This document shows positions 9,027-17,043 of a stretch of 64,000 bases of DNA, in pieces. Source of the DNA: Methylorubrum populi (lineage in GTDB: Bacteria; Pseudomonadota; Alphaproteobacteria; Rhizobiales; Beijerinckiaceae); assembly GCA_036946625.1 (NCBI GenBank), contig JAQIIU010000003.1, positions 2,369,001-2,433,000 on the forward strand, written 5' to 3'. Made by a program: the position numbers and the translations under genes. Each line of letters starts with the position of its first letter. Position 1 is the stretch's first letter. A model generated the notes under the pieces. That model worked only from the letters and a program-made list of their open reading frames with translations. It had not been told where the DNA came from and ran no database searches.

Positions 9027-10619
9027 ATGAGCCTCCTCCGGCGCACCATCCTGCAAACCGGCGCGGCGCTCGCCGCCGGGCTCGCCCTGCCGGCACGGGC
9101 GGCCTCGCCGGTCTATCGCCGCGGCAACGACGCCGACCCGGAAACGCTCGACCCGCACAAGACCTCGACCGCCGCCGAGGCCCACATCCTGCGCGACCTG
9201 TTCGAGGGCCTGCTCACCTACGACAACCTCGGCACCATCATCCCCGGCGCCGCCGAGGGCTGGACCGTCTCCGACGACCGCCTCACCTACCGCTTCCGCC
9301 TGCGTCCCGACGGGCGCTGGTCGAACGGCGACCCGGTCACGGCCGACGACTTCCTGTTCTCCCTGCGCCGCATCCTCGACCCGAGGACGGCGGCGAAATA
9401 CGCCGAGGTGCTGTTCCCGATCCGCAATGCGGCCGCCGTCAACGCCGGCGAGCGGCCGCCGGAGACGCTGGGGGTGGCGGCCCCCGACGCCCGCACCCTG
9501 GAGATCGGGCTCTCCGAGCCGGTGCCCTACCTCCTCGAACTCCTGACGCAACAGACCTCGCTGCCGGTGCACCGCCCGTCGCTGGAGCGCTGGGGCGACG
9601 CCTTCGCGCGACCCGGCCACCTCGTCTCGAACGGCCCCTACGCGCTCGTCGACTGGATCCCGAACGACCGCATCACCCTGACCAGGAACCCGCATTACCG
9701 CGACGCCGCCGCGATCCCGATCGAGCGGGTCGACGTCATCCCGACGCCGGACCTCGCCGCGGCGGTGCGGCGCTACGCGGGCGGTGAGATCGATTCCCTC
9801 TCCGACCTGCCCGCCGACCAGATCGCCTCGCTGAAGGAGCGCTTCGGCGCGCAGGTGCGACTCGGGCCGGGGCTCGGCCTGCTCGCCGTCGCCTTCGATC
9901 TGCGCAAGAAGCCCTTCGACGACGTGCGGGTGCGCCGCGCCCTCTCGCTCGCCCTCGACCGGGAGTTCCTGGCCGAGATCGTGTGGGGGCAGACCATGGC
10001 CCCGGCCTATTCCTTCTGCCCGCCGGGCCTCGACCACGCCCTGCCGCCGCCGCTGCTGCCGGGGCGCGAGGACGGGCCGATCGACCGCGAGGAGGCGGCG
10101 CTGCGGCTGCTCGCGCAAGCCGGCTACGGGCCGGGCCGGCCGCTCACGGTCGAGTACCGCTTCAACGTCACCGACAACAACCGCAACACCGCGATCGCGC
10201 TGGCGGATGCGTGGCGCGGCCTCGGCGTCGAGACCCGCTTCGTCGCCACCGACGCCAAGACCCACTTCGCCTACCTGCGCGACGGCGGCCCCTTCGACCT
10301 CGCCCGGATGTCCTGGATCGCCGATTATTCCGACCCGCAGAATTTCTTGTTTCTGCTCCGGACCGGCAACGACGGACTCAATGCGGGGCGCTGGTCGAAC
10401 CCGGCCTTCGACGGGCTGCTGACGGAGGCGGCGCAGGAGCGCGACGTGGACCGGCGCGCGCAAAGGCTGTTCGCCGCGGAAAAGATCGTGCTCGACGAAT
10501 TGCCCTGGATCCCGCTGCTGCACTACCGCTCGAAGGCGCTCGTGTCGCCGCGCCTGCACGGGATGCATCCGAACATCCGCAACGTCGCGCCCACCCGCTA
10601 TCTCCGGCTCGACCCGTGA
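9027..10619 (+). CDS. Oligopeptide ABC transporter, substrate-binding protein
   Basis: Periplasmic solute-binding protein of 530 aa (SBP_bac_5/OppA type). The N terminus (LLRRTILQTGAALAAGLALP then ARAA) has twin Arg and an Ala-rich core like a Tat signal, ending near residue 26. Family hallmarks follow: DPETLDPHKTSTAAEAHI, LFEGLLTYD, the DRLTYRFRLRPDGRWSNGDP element (about residues 85-104), and late VDRRAQRLFAAEKIVLDELP. It should bind oligopeptides or similar amides and deliver them to the permeases encoded next. Its stop codon overlaps the next start by 4 bp (GTGA), so translation is probably coupled. Confidence 0.92.
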   Translation: MSLLRRTILQTGAALAAGLALPARAASPVYRRGNDADPETLDPHKTSTAAEAHILRDLFEGLLTYDNLGTIIPGAAEGWTVSDDRLTYRFRLRPDGRWSNGDPVTADDFLFSLRRILDPRTAAKYAEVLFPIRNAAAVNAGERPPETLGVAAPDARTLEIGLSEPVPYLLELLTQQTSLPVHRPSLERWGDAFARPGHLVSNGPYALVDWIPNDRITLTRNPHYRDAAAIPIERVDVIPTPDLAAAVRRYAGGEIDSLSDLPADQIASLKERFGAQVRLGPGLGLLAVAFDLRKKPFDDVRVRRALSLALDREFLAEIVWGQTMAPAYSFCPPGLDHALPPPLLPGREDGPIDREEAALRLLAQAGYGPGRPLTVEYRFNVTDNNRNTAIALADAWRGLGVETRFVATDAKTHFAYLRDGGPFDLARMSWIADYSDPQNFLFLLRTGNDGLNAGRWSNPAFDGLLTEAAQERDVDRRAQRLFAAEKIVLDELPWIPLLHYRSKALVSPRLHGMHPNIRNVAPTRYLRLDP

Positions 10620-11533
10620 TCGCGCTGATCGCCCGCCGGATCGCCCAGAGCCTGCCGACCCTGTTCCTCGTGGTCACGGGCAGCTTCTTCCTGATCCGGC
10701 TGGCGCCGGGCGGCCCGTTCGATCTGGAGCGGCCCCTGCCGCCGGCGGCGATGGAGAACCTGCGCCGGGTCTACGGCCTCGACCAGCCGCCGATCGTGCA
10801 GTACGGGCGCTACCTCGCGAGCCTGCTTCGGGGCGACCTCGGTCCCTCCTTCACGTTTCGCGACCTCACCGTCACCGACCTGTTCGCGCGGGGGCTTCCG
10901 GTCTCGGCCACCCTCGGAGCGCTGGCATTCGGGCTCGCGCTGACCCTGGGGGTCGGGCTCGGGAGTCTCGCCGCCTTCCGCCGCGGCGGGCCGGCCGACC
11001 GGCTGGTCGGGCTCGCCGCCTCCCTCGGGCTCGCGGTGCCGAACTTCGTCACCGCGCCCCTGCTGCAGATCGTGTTCGGCCTCGGCCTCGCGTGGCTCCC
11101 CGTCGGCGGCTGGGGCGCCCCGCAGAACCTCGTCCTGCCGGTGATCACGCTCGCTCTGCCCCACGCCGCCGGCATCGCCCGGCTCACCCGGGCCTCGCTC
11201 GCCGAGGTGCTGATCCAGCCGCATGTCCGCACACAGCGCGCCATGGGGCTGTCGCGGGCGCGCGTCGCCCGCCATGCCCTGCGCGGGGCGCTGCTGCCGG
11301 TCGTGGCGACCCTCGGGCCGCTGGCCGCCGGGCTGATGACCGGCTCGGTCGTGGTCGAGACCGTCTTCGGCCTGCCCGGGATCGGCCGCTACTTCGTCGA
11401 CGGGGCGCTCAACCGCGACTACACCCTGGTGATGGGCACCGTGGTTCTGGTGGCGGCGATGGTGGTCGCCTTCAACCTGATCGCCGACCTCGCCGCCGCC
11501 GCCCTCGACCCGCGCCTGAGGGGTTTCGCGTGA
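10616..11533 (+). CDS. Oligopeptide ABC transporter permease (OppB-like)
   Basis: Inner-membrane permease of 305 aa with about six transmembrane segments. N-terminal IARRIAQSLPTLFLVVTGSF and LRRVYGLDQPPIVQYGRYL are typical of OppB/DppB. The cytoplasmic EAA loop appears as RAMGLSRARVARHALRGALL (about residues 208-227), which should contact an ATPase. The GTG start at 10616 overlaps the binding-protein stop (GTGA), and the stop overlaps the next start in the same way. Confidence 0.93.
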   Translation: MIALIARRIAQSLPTLFLVVTGSFFLIRLAPGGPFDLERPLPPAAMENLRRVYGLDQPPIVQYGRYLASLLRGDLGPSFTFRDLTVTDLFARGLPVSATLGALAFGLALTLGVGLGSLAAFRRGGPADRLVGLAASLGLAVPNFVTAPLLQIVFGLGLAWLPVGGWGAPQNLVLPVITLALPHAAGIARLTRASLAEVLIQPHVRTQRAMGLSRARVARHALRGALLPVVATLGPLAAGLMTGSVVVETVFGLPGIGRYFVDGALNRDYTLVMGTVVLVAAMVVAFNLIADLAAAALDPRLRGFA

Positions 11534-12630
11534 GCGCGGCTTCGGCCGCCCTCGCCCGCCGCCGGCTCGTGCGCGACCGCGGTGCCATGGCGGCCCTGGC
11601 GAGCCTCGCCGTGATCGTGCTCGCCTGCCTGGTCGGGCCGTTCCTCAGCGGGCACAGGCCCGAGCGGATCTATCCCGATTTCGTGCGGGTGAGGCCGGGG
11701 CTCGCCGCCCACCCGCAACCCGGCGAACTGCGGCCGGCGCTGGAGCGCCTCGCCTTCCGCATGCGTCTCACGCTGGAGGATGCCGCGCTCCACGGCGACC
11801 GGGTGCGCCTGACGCTGGCTGCGCCGAAACCCATCGACGCGCGCGCCTTGCGCCTCCTGCCGCGCTCCGAAGCGTTCGGCGCGGCCCAGGTGCTGGAGCG
11901 CGCCCCCGACGGCCGCAGGCTCGTGGTCGAGGCGCCCGTGCGAAGGCTGTTCTTCCTCCTCGGCACCGATGCGCTCGGGCGCGACCTCCTCACCCGCTGC
12001 CTCGCGGCGGGGCAGGTCTCCCTGCTGATCGGGCTCACCGCGGCGCTGGCCGCGCTGTCGATCGGCGTGAGTTACGGCGCCGTCTCCGGCATGGCCGGGG
12101 GGCGGGTCGACGCGCTGATGATGCGCATCCTCGACATCCTCTACGCCCTGCCCTTCGTGTTCCTCGTCATCATGCTGCTGGTGTTCTTCCGCGCCGGCCT
12201 GTGGCTGGTGCTGGTGGCGGTGGCGGCGGTCGAGTGGCTCGACATGGCCCGCATCGTCCGCACCCAGACCCTCGCCCTGAAGGGCCGCGACTTCTTCCGC
12301 GCCGCCACGGCGCTGGGCGCGGGCCCGGGCACGATCCTCGTGCGCCACGCCGTGCCGAACACCCTCGGCCCCATCATCGCGGCGGCGACCCTGCTGGTGC
12401 CGCGGGTGATCCTGCTGGAAAGCTTCCTGTCGTTCCTCGGCCTCGGCGTGCAGGAGCCCAGGACCTCCTGGGGCGTGCTGATCGCGGAAGGGGCGCGGGC
12501 GCTCGAATCCGCGCCCTGGATGCTGGCGGCACCCGCGGGCTTCCTCGTCGTCACCCTGGTCGCCCTGAACCGGCTCGGCGACGGGCTCGGCGCGGTCCTC
12601 GATCCGCGGCTGTCCGGCGGGACGCGGTGA
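11530..12630 (+). CDS. Oligopeptide ABC transporter permease (OppC-like) with long periplasmic insert
   Basis: Second permease, 366 aa against about 300 for common OppC. TM1 (AALASLAVIVLACLVGPFLS) is followed by about 110 extra residues, presumably periplasmic, before the standard FFLLGTDALGRDLLTR element and the remaining transmembrane helices. The EAA loop reads FRAATALGAGPGTILVRHAV. The C terminus has FLSFLGLGVQEPRTSWGVLI, typical of OppC/DppC. GTG start with 4-bp overlap to oppB. No OppD/OppF ATPase follows; the next gene is on the other strand. Confidence 0.92.
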   Translation: MSAASAALARRRLVRDRGAMAALASLAVIVLACLVGPFLSGHRPERIYPDFVRVRPGLAAHPQPGELRPALERLAFRMRLTLEDAALHGDRVRLTLAAPKPIDARALRLLPRSEAFGAAQVLERAPDGRRLVVEAPVRRLFFLLGTDALGRDLLTRCLAAGQVSLLIGLTAALAALSIGVSYGAVSGMAGGRVDALMMRILDILYALPFVFLVIMLLVFFRAGLWLVLVAVAAVEWLDMARIVRTQTLALKGRDFFRAATALGAGPGTILVRHAVPNTLGPIIAAATLLVPRVILLESFLSFLGLGVQEPRTSWGVLIAEGARALESAPWMLAAPAGFLVVTLVALNRLGDGLGAVLDPRLSGGTR

Positions 12631-12649
12631 GCTCGCGGCGAGGCCGCCC

Positions 12650-12967
12650 TCAGCGCGGCTCCGCAGGCAGGTAGCCCTGGTAGACGATGCGCACGCTGCG
12701 CCGCTCGCCCGGCAGATCCGACGGCGGGACCGACGTCGCGCCGCGCAGGACCGGACCGGGCGGGATCGCGGTGGGGACGGCCTCGGCGGAGGCCGTTTCG
12801 GCGGTCGCAAGGGGTGTCGTGTCGCCGGTCTTCGGCCGCAGGGACCAGCGCTCGGCCCCGCCCGCGGCGGCGAGCGTCGAGACGGCGAGCACCGCCCCCA
12901 TGGAGGCCAGGGCGGCGGCAGCCGGCGGAAGGAGCGTCCTGACGACGGAGCGTGCGAAAAAAGTCAT
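12650..12967 (-). CDS. Small hypothetical exported protein
   Basis: Protein of 105 aa starting MTFFARSVVRTLLPPAAAAL, a plausible Sec signal with Arg residues and an Ala-rich core; the mature part is Pro/Ala/Thr-rich and ends in RSVRIVYQGYLPAEPR. No family recognised. An in-frame ATG nine codons upstream (12994) is an alternative start; neither has a clear ribosome-binding site. It is divergent from the MFS gene and convergent with the oligopeptide operon. Confidence 0.55.
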   Translation of the reverse strand: MTFFARSVVRTLLPPAAAALASMGAVLAVSTLAAAGGAERWSLRPKTGDTTPLATAETASAEAVPTAIPPGPVLRGATSVPPSDLPGERRSVRIVYQGYLPAEPR

Positions 12968-13087
12968 GGCGTGCGGCCCGGCGGATGGGGCCATTGCACA
13001 ACCCGAAGCGTTTCCGAACGCTGCCGCGCCCCCGCTTCGGGCGGGCTTTGCGAACAATTTTGCCGAGTCAGAGTAAATGGAGGCGCA

Positions 13088-14566
13088 ATGACGAGCCGAG
13101 CGGAAGGTCAGCCCGGAGCCGCGGCCCCCGAGCGCGTCGCGGCCGGCACGGTCGTCGACACCGACATCTCCGCCCGGCTCGACCGACTGCCCTTCGGCCG
13201 CTTCCACACCCTCGTCATCGTCGCGCTCGGCATCACCTGGGTGCTCGACGGGCTCGAAGTGACGCTGGCCGGCGCCCTCGTCGGGGCGCTGCGCAAGGCG
13301 CCGATGTCGTTCACCGAGTTCGACGTCGGCCTCGCCGCGAGTTCCTACCTCGTCGGCGCGGTGACCGGCGCGGTCGGCTTCGGCTGGCTCACCGACCGCA
13401 TCGGGCGGAAGAAACTGTTCTTCATCACGCTGGCCCTCTACCTCGCGGCCACCGCGGCCACGGGCCTGTCGTGGAATATCGGGAGCTTCTGCCTGTTCCG
13501 CTTCCTCACGGGCGCCGGCATCGGCGGCGAGTACACCGCGATCAACTCGACCATCCAGGAGCTGATCCCGGCCCGCGTGCGCGGCTGGACCGACCTCGTC
13601 ATCAACGGCTCGTTCTGGATCGGCGCGGCGCTCGGCTCCTTCCTGTCGATCGCGCTGCTGCGGCCCGAATGGATCGACCCGGCCTATGGCTGGCGCATCG
13701 CCTTCTTCGTCGGCGGCGGCATCGGCCTCGTGATCCTCCTGCTGCGCACCTGGATTCCCGAGAGCCCGCGCTGGCTCGTCACCCACGGCTACGCGGCGGA
13801 GGCCGACCGGGTGGTGACGGGCATCGAGAAGCGCTTCACCGACGAGGGGCTGACCCTGCCTCCGCCGGACGAGAGGCGGCACCTCAAGCTCAAGGTCCGC
13901 AGCCACACCCCGCTCGCGGAGGTCGCCAACGCCCTGTTCGTGACGAACCGCCGCCAGACCCTGGTCGGGCTGGCGCTGATGATCGCCCAGGCCTTCTTCT
14001 ACAACGCGCTGTTCTTCACCTACGCCCTGGTGCTGGAACGCTTCTACGACGTGCCCGGCGGCGATGTCGGCTGGTACCTGCTGCCCTTCGCGCTCGGCTC
14101 CTTCCTCGGTCCGCTGGTGCTGGGACGCCTGTTCGACACGGTGGGGCGGCGCCCGATGATCGCCTTCACCTACGGCATCTCGGCGGTGCTGCTGGCCGTC
14201 GTCGGCCTCGTCTTCCGCGCCGACCTGCTCGGCCCCGCGGGCCAGACCGCGGCCTGGATGGGCGTGTTCTTCTTCGCGTCGGCGGCCGCGAGTTCCGCCT
14301 ACCTGACGGTGGCCGAGACCTTCCCCCTGGAGATCCGGGCGCTGGCGATCGCCGCCTTCTACGCCATCGGCACCGGCATCGGCGGCGTCTCGGGCCCGCT
14401 CCTGTTCGGCACCCTGGTCGAGACCGGCTCGCGCGACCTCGTGCTGGTCGGCTACCTCATCGGCGCGGCCCTGATGGCGGTGGCCTCGGTCGTCGGCGCG
14501 ATCTGGGGCACGGCCGCCGAGGGCAAGTCGCTGGAGGACGTGTCGAAGCCGCTGGCTTCGGCGTGA
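13088..14566 (+). CDS. MFS transporter (sugar/acid porter type)
   Basis: Major facilitator of 492 aa with about 12 transmembrane helices after a polar N-terminal tail. The loop 2-3 signature is GWLTDRIGRKKLFFI, GIGGEYTAINSTIQELIP marks TM4-5, PESPRWLVTHG follows TM6 as in the sugar-porter group, and the loop 8-9 copy is GRLFDTVGRRPMI. RFLTGAGIGGEY supports the metabolite:H+ symporter/sugar porter branch. Substrate unknown; aromatic acids, sugars or organic acids are all possible. ATG with GGAGG a few bases upstream. Transcribed alone. Confidence 0.88.
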   Translation: MTSRAEGQPGAAAPERVAAGTVVDTDISARLDRLPFGRFHTLVIVALGITWVLDGLEVTLAGALVGALRKAPMSFTEFDVGLAASSYLVGAVTGAVGFGWLTDRIGRKKLFFITLALYLAATAATGLSWNIGSFCLFRFLTGAGIGGEYTAINSTIQELIPARVRGWTDLVINGSFWIGAALGSFLSIALLRPEWIDPAYGWRIAFFVGGGIGLVILLLRTWIPESPRWLVTHGYAAEADRVVTGIEKRFTDEGLTLPPPDERRHLKLKVRSHTPLAEVANALFVTNRRQTLVGLALMIAQAFFYNALFFTYALVLERFYDVPGGDVGWYLLPFALGSFLGPLVLGRLFDTVGRRPMIAFTYGISAVLLAVVGLVFRADLLGPAGQTAAWMGVFFFASAAASSAYLTVAETFPLEIRALAIAAFYAIGTGIGGVSGPLLFGTLVETGSRDLVLVGYLIGAALMAVASVVGAIWGTAAEGKSLEDVSKPLASA

Positions 14567-14575
14567 GGCGAGACG

Positions 14576-15057
14576 CTACGGCGTCTCGTCGCCCGCGAAG
14601 AAGTCATCGATGTCCCGCCGGGAATGGAGGATGTTCACGACCTCGAACGTGTCGTCGAGATAACGGAAAAAGATGATGTAGCTTCGGTACGGGGTGCTGC
14701 GGATATCCGGCTGCAATTCCGGGCGAGCTCGCCCCAGGGTGCCTGGAAGAGCCGCGAGCCTGTGATACGATATCCGGTTGATGCGTTCGGCCTGTCCTGC
14801 GTCCTTGCGAGGCGAAGCCGTGGCAAACCAGGGCGCGCCCTTTCCGGACCTGTCGCGCCCTGGATCGCTTCGCGGCCGCTCGCGATGACGGAGGGTGGCC
14901 AAACCCGAGGCGATCAATCGGAAACGGTATGACACTGTGCCCGCAACTGGCGCACGAAGCCCTGTCCCGTGGCGAGGCTTCCGCTCGCCAGGGTCACGTC
15001 CTCCAGGATCCGGAGGAGATCGTCCCTGGCAGCGGCCAGGAAGACGGCGCGTCTCAC
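14576..15057 (-). pseudogene. parE: parE-type toxin gene split by a 164-bp MITE
   Basis: The first half starts at a GTG (15055-15057), 16 bp after parD, and reads VRRAVFLAAARDDLLRILED... up to AQCH. It then runs into the palindromic element and meets an in-frame stop soon after. The second half resumes outside the element as RLAALPGTLGRARPELQPDI... and ends RSYIIFFRYLDDTFEVVNIL plus HSRRDIDDFF, the classic ParE C terminus. Removing the 164-bp element and one copy of its 3-bp duplication leaves 315 bp, an exact open frame of 104 codons joined as AQCHRLAALPG. In the intact family this is a ribosome-independent toxin acting on DNA gyrase. Here it should be inactive. Confidence 0.88.
14766..14929. 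mobile_element. 164-bp MITE inserted in parE
   Basis: Non-coding palindromic element. Its ends are imperfect terminal inverted repeats: TACGATATCCGGTTGAT at the left and, read inward on the other strand, TACCGTTTCCGATTGAT at the right. TGA flanks it on both sides (14763-14765 and 14930-14932), a 3-bp target duplication. The centre holds long GC-rich arms with CCAGGGCGCGCCC opposite GCGCCCTGG. Near-identical elements lie at 52932-53096 and, split by an IS, at 36693-38050. A 3-bp TNA-type duplication is known for part of the IS5 family, so mobilisation by such a transposase is a guess. Confidence 0.85.
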
Positions 15058-15073
15058 GTCCGGACGTTCGGAG

Positions 15074-15319
15074 TCAGAAGCCCTCGGCAGCGAGGTGCGC
15101 GCTCCGAGCTGCCAGGGCAGCGTCGATCCCGTCCTCGCTTACCCGCTCCCCTGCCGCCATCGACGCCTTCAGTGTCTCTCGCAGGGACTGCAAGCGCGCT
15201 TCCCGCTCCGCGACCAGCCGCAGCCCCTCGCGCACGACATCATTGGCAGATGCGTAGCGTCCCTCCCGCACGACCTGCTCGATGAAGCCTTCCCAGCGAT
15301 CCCCCACGGACACGTTCAT
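15074..15319 (-). CDS. parD: ParD-type ribbon-helix-helix antitoxin
   Basis: Protein of 81 aa. N-terminal MNVSVGDRWEGFIEQVVREG and ASANDVVREGLRLVAERE form the CopG/ParD ribbon-helix-helix DNA-binding and dimerisation region; the C-terminal 35 residues are the flexible toxin-wrapping part. In the family it represses its own promoter and neutralises ParE. GAGGAGA lies just before the ATG. The gene is intact although its partner toxin downstream is disrupted, so it may be a solitary survivor. Confidence 0.88.
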   Translation of the reverse strand: MNVSVGDRWEGFIEQVVREGRYASANDVVREGLRLVAEREARLQSLRETLKASMAAGERVSEDGIDAALAARSAHLAAEGF

Positions 15320-15367
15320 GCTGCTCTCCTCACGGAGCGGAGAACAACAGAAAATCCGTGGGTCGGA

Positions 15368-15943
15368 TCATCCGATCCGTGTCGCGGCAGCGTCCGGCCC
15401 TGCGCATCGGCTCCCCTTCCGCAGCCAGATCGCCGACGCCACCGCCAGCGCGTCGAGCGGGAGCGTCACGGCGCCCTGGCGCTTGCCCCAGAGTTCGAGG
15501 CCGCCGAAGCCGACACGGCGGATCTCCAGCCACGCGCCGAAGGGAAACACCGTCTCGGTGCCCTCGCCGGGACCGAAGCAGTCCTCGAAGGCGAGGGGAT
15601 CGACCATGATCGCGTCGTACTTGGCGAGATGGTCGGCCATCGCGACCTTGGAGCGGAACGGCCCGCGGTCGCGGTGGAACGAGGAGAAGCAGGGCTCGAA
15701 TCCGGTCAGCGTCACCCACAGCTTGCCGCCGATGCGCAGGTAGGGCGGGTTCGGGCCCTCGACGCCGAAATTCTCCGCTCCCCAGCCGGCCTCGCGCATC
15801 AGGGATTCGGCGAGCGTCACCGGCTCGCCGGGCGGGGAAGCGGACCCTTGTTCGTCCGACGAGTCCGCGGGTTCGGCACGCGTGCCGGGCCCGGTCGAGT
15901 CGCCATCGGCCAAGATACCATCGGCCAAGATACCGTGGATCAT
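15368..15943 (-). CDS. Hypothetical protein
   Basis: About 191 aa with no recognised family. The N terminus has a short duplication (GILADGILADG) encoded by a 15-bp direct repeat, then a Ser/Pro/Gly-rich segment. The rest looks folded (VEGPNPPYLRIGGKLWVTLT, FGAWLEIRRVGFGGLELWGK). No signal peptide or membrane segment. The start at 15943 is preferred because GAGGG lies six bases upstream; an ATG at 15991 would add 16 residues rich in Arg. It has its own short upstream gap and is not obviously linked to parD. Confidence 0.6.
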   Translation of the reverse strand: MIHGILADGILADGDSTGPGTRAEPADSSDEQGSASPPGEPVTLAESLMREAGWGAENFGVEGPNPPYLRIGGKLWVTLTGFEPCFSSFHRDRGPFRSKVAMADHLAKYDAIMVDPLAFEDCFGPGEGTETVFPFGAWLEIRRVGFGGLELWGKRQGAVTLPLDALAVASAIWLRKGSRCAGPDAAATRIG

Positions 15944-16058
15944 GCCACGCCCTCGCGCCTGCCGCCGCTCGACGGGAGCGGCGACAAACATTATTCCGCA
16001 ATGAATAAGGGCGGGCGAGAACTTTCTTTCAAGGGCCGGCCCACCGGGCGCGAAAAAA

Positions 16059-16763
16059 TCAGTCCTCGTCGTCGTCCTCGTCGATGCGGCTCATGCCCTT
16101 GAGCTTGGCGAAGACCGCGTCGGCGTTGAGATCCGCCTCGTCGCGCTCCTCCTCCCGCTCCTCGGCGGCCGGGGCGGTCGAGACCTCGGTCGGCAGCAGC
16201 TTGGCGCCGCCGTCGGCCGGCACCACGGCGGGGCGGTCCTTGGCGGCGCGCTGCACCTCGAAATCGAGGTCGATCTGCGAGCACAGGCCGAGCGTCACCG
16301 GGTCCATCGGCTGGAGCGAGGCGGAGTTCCAGTGGGTGCGCTCGCGGATCTGCTGGATCGTCGCCTTGGTGGTGCCCACCAGCCGGATGACCTGCGCGTC
16401 CTTCAGCTCGGGATGGTTGCGGATCAGCCAGAGGATCGCGTTCGGCCGGTCCTGGCGGCGCGACAGGGGCGTGTAGCGCGGGCCCTTGGTGGTGCGCTTC
16501 ACCTCCGGCAGCTTGACCTTGGAGACCGCGACCTTGAGCCGGTAATGCGGCGCCTTCTGCGCCTTCTCGATCTCGTCGCGGGTGAGCTGGCCGGTGGTGA
16601 TCGGGTCGAGCCCCTTGATGCCGGCGGCGACCTCGCCGTCGGCGATGCCCTTCACTTCGAGCGGGTGCAGCTTGCAGAAATCGGCGATCTGCTCGAAGGC
16701 CAGCGACGTGTTCTCGACGAGCCACACGGCGGTCGCCTTGGGCATCAGCGGACCTTGGGACAT
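16059..16763 (-). CDS. trcR: Cell-cycle transcriptional regulator TrcR (DUF1013)
   Basis: Protein of 234 aa matching the alphaproteobacterial DUF1013/TrcR family. The conserved N-terminal part is MPKATAVWLVENTSLAFEQI and CKLHPLEVKGIADGEVA; the centre has a helix-turn-helix-like AILWLIRNHPELKDAQVIRL, then ATIQQIRERTHWN; the tail is acidic (EEREEERDEADLN and a final DEDDDED). Characterised members in Caulobacter-type cells take part in cell-cycle transcription through RNA polymerase association. ATG at 16763 with GGAG upstream; a TTG two codons earlier is less likely. Confidence 0.88.
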   Translation of the reverse strand: MSQGPLMPKATAVWLVENTSLAFEQIADFCKLHPLEVKGIADGEVAAGIKGLDPITTGQLTRDEIEKAQKAPHYRLKVAVSKVKLPEVKRTTKGPRYTPLSRRQDRPNAILWLIRNHPELKDAQVIRLVGTTKATIQQIRERTHWNSASLQPMDPVTLGLCSQIDLDFEVQRAAKDRPAVVPADGGAKLLPTEVSTAPAAEEREEERDEADLNADAVFAKLKGMSRIDEDDDED

Positions 16764-16946
16764 CGGCAAAGCTCCAGGCGTCTTTTCGTGAGGGCGCGAC
16801 AGGTCCGGGCCGACGGAAACAGTCTCTCCCGGTCTCCGGCCTCGTGTGTCGAGCCCGGAGAATCCCGTATCGCGCTGAATGGGGGAATGTCGGTTTATAG
16901 CGGGGGAGAGGCACCGGGCGCAATTGGTTATGCCGGTGCTGAGTGT

Positions 16947-17016
16947 CTCTCACGAAACTCCCGCCGCGCTGTCGTCGCCAGGGCGAGAGCGGTCAGTGAC
17001 CGGGAGTTTCGTGAGG
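16947..17016. repeat. Inverted repeat, CTCTCACGAAACTCCCG family
   Basis: CTCTCACGAAACTCCCG (16947-16963) is mirrored by CGGGAGTTTCGTGAGG (17001-17016), separated by about 37 bp. It sits in the 280-bp gap between trcR and the LysR gene. A diverged relative with CTCCACGAAAC and GGAAGTTTTGCGAGGC lies at 30918-30993, so this is a second dispersed palindrome family. Confidence 0.65.
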
Positions 17017-17043
17017 CGCTCTTACAGGGCGACCGCGCCAGGA

